Shown: one piece after another, positions 63,594 to 64,000 of the stretch
Layout: each line of letters begins with the position of its first letter
Position numbering within the stretch: position 1 is the first letter of the stretch
The notes under the pieces: model-generated
The model's input: only the letters and a program-made list of their open reading frames with translations
What the model was told of the DNA's origin: nothing
The model's database searches: none
NCBI GenBank assembly: GCA_956465555.1
Contig: OY101115.1
Location: 3,596,001-3,660,000 of the forward strand
Origin: Nitzschia sp. pyKryTriq1
Lineage: Eukaryota > Bacillariophyta > Bacillariophyceae > Bacillariales > Bacillariaceae
Direction of reading: 5' to 3'
DNA length: 64,000 nucleotides
Made by a program: the position numbers and the translations under genes

Positions 63594-64000
63594 CTACCAT
63601 GGATCCGTGGTATCGAGGCGGACATCACGATGTGCCAGGATTTTATCATGAGGCACACTCTCCATGGTCGTTCGGAAGGATCTATTTTTTGACGTCAAAC
63701 CCAAATTGGATGCTCGGGAGGTGTAAAGACAAGCGTAGTTTTCAACGTAGAATGCAAATCGCGAGTCTTGGTAGCCCGCGTTGAACATTGCACCCCAAAT
63801 CGGATGGAAAGAAGCATGCCACTGTTCCAGCATTGTGGACAGTGCAGATTTGATTATTACGTCATCTTCGTGCATTTCCTCGAGTGTGCGCTGAACTTTT
63901 GGGTCATTCAAGTCGCCAAGGCGGCGAATCTCTTCGGCATTCAATTCCAATTCATCACGCATACGTCGCAAACGCTCAATCTTGTTTCGGAGAGGTAGCG
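63594..64000 (-). CDS. Cytosolic purine 5'-nucleotidase (NT5C2)-like protein, C-terminal part
   Basis: Stop at 63594; the frame is open to the window edge, so the 5' part lies to the right of the window. The visible residues contain the C-terminal motif of the NT5C2/cN-II family: IWGAMFNAGYQDSRFAFYVE, then YACLYTSRASNLGLT, resembling the family's MGSLFRxGxxxxxFAxQVxRYADLY pattern. A helical stretch (RNKIERLRRMRDELELNAEE) precedes it. cN-II enzymes dephosphorylate IMP/GMP; the catalytic HAD motifs would lie upstream of the window. The gene converges on the methyltransferase gene, 34 bp away. Confidence 0.82.
   Translation of the reverse strand, partial: LPLRNKIERLRRMRDELELNAEEIRRLGDLNDPKVQRTLEEMHEDDVIIKSALSTMLEQWHASFHPIWGAMFNAGYQDSRFAFYVENYACLYTSRASNLGLTSKNRSFRTTMESVPHDKILAHRDVRLDTTDPW

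Overview
The window reads as nuclear DNA of a photosynthetic stramenopile, most likely a pennate diatom. The support is protein content (two phytotransferrin/ISIP2A-type genes, a permuted type III metacaspase, plastid-type bipartite leaders), short GT-AG introns mostly of about 75-150 bp, and compact gene spacing on both strands. I cannot name the species from sequence alone. Twenty-nine protein-coding genes, one of them cut by the right edge, and one broken transposase gene are supported. No rRNA, tRNA, CRISPR array or viral element was recognised.

Left third (1-21.2 kb): a REB1/TTF1-like Myb protein converges on the large subunit of chromatin assembly factor 1 (CAF-1). Then come a voltage-gated-type K+ channel with a plastid-type leader, a membrane-anchored alpha/beta hydrolase, an SLC35C2-like transporter, the copper chaperone SCO1, a small membrane protein, a tandem-WW protein, a type III metacaspase, an unknown Ala-leader protein and a mitochondrial-carrier-family protein.

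Middle (21-44 kb): a tandem pair of cell-surface iron-uptake (phytotransferrin) genes flanks a truncated Harbinger-type transposase. Next are an ankyrin-repeat protein kinase ending in a CaaX box, two TMEM144-family transporters in inverted orientation around a Lys/Asp-rich protein and a SKI8/WDR61-like WD40 protein, and a TPR protein.

Right third (44-64 kb): a p62/NBR1-like autophagy receptor, a thylakoid-lumen DUF1499 protein, a tandem array of three Popeye-domain-like genes, an ABC1/ADCK kinase, a methyltransferase-like protein, a large conserved protein of unknown function, a zinc-knuckle/bacterial-type cytosine-5 DNA methyltransferase, and the C-terminal part of a purine 5'-nucleotidase-like gene running off the edge.

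Genes are mostly housekeeping and not organised as a pathway. The spacers are unusual: they are full of GTAC-rich palindromes (TACCGGTA), CTACTCT/AGAGTAG hairpins, homopolymer tracts and hairpin-bearing duplications, while the coding regions are almost free of them. The best candidates for new biology are the zinc-knuckle methyltransferase, the Popeye-like triplet, the autophagy receptor, the K+ channel with a zinc-ribbon tail, the CaaX ankyrin kinase, and the phytotransferrin pair.
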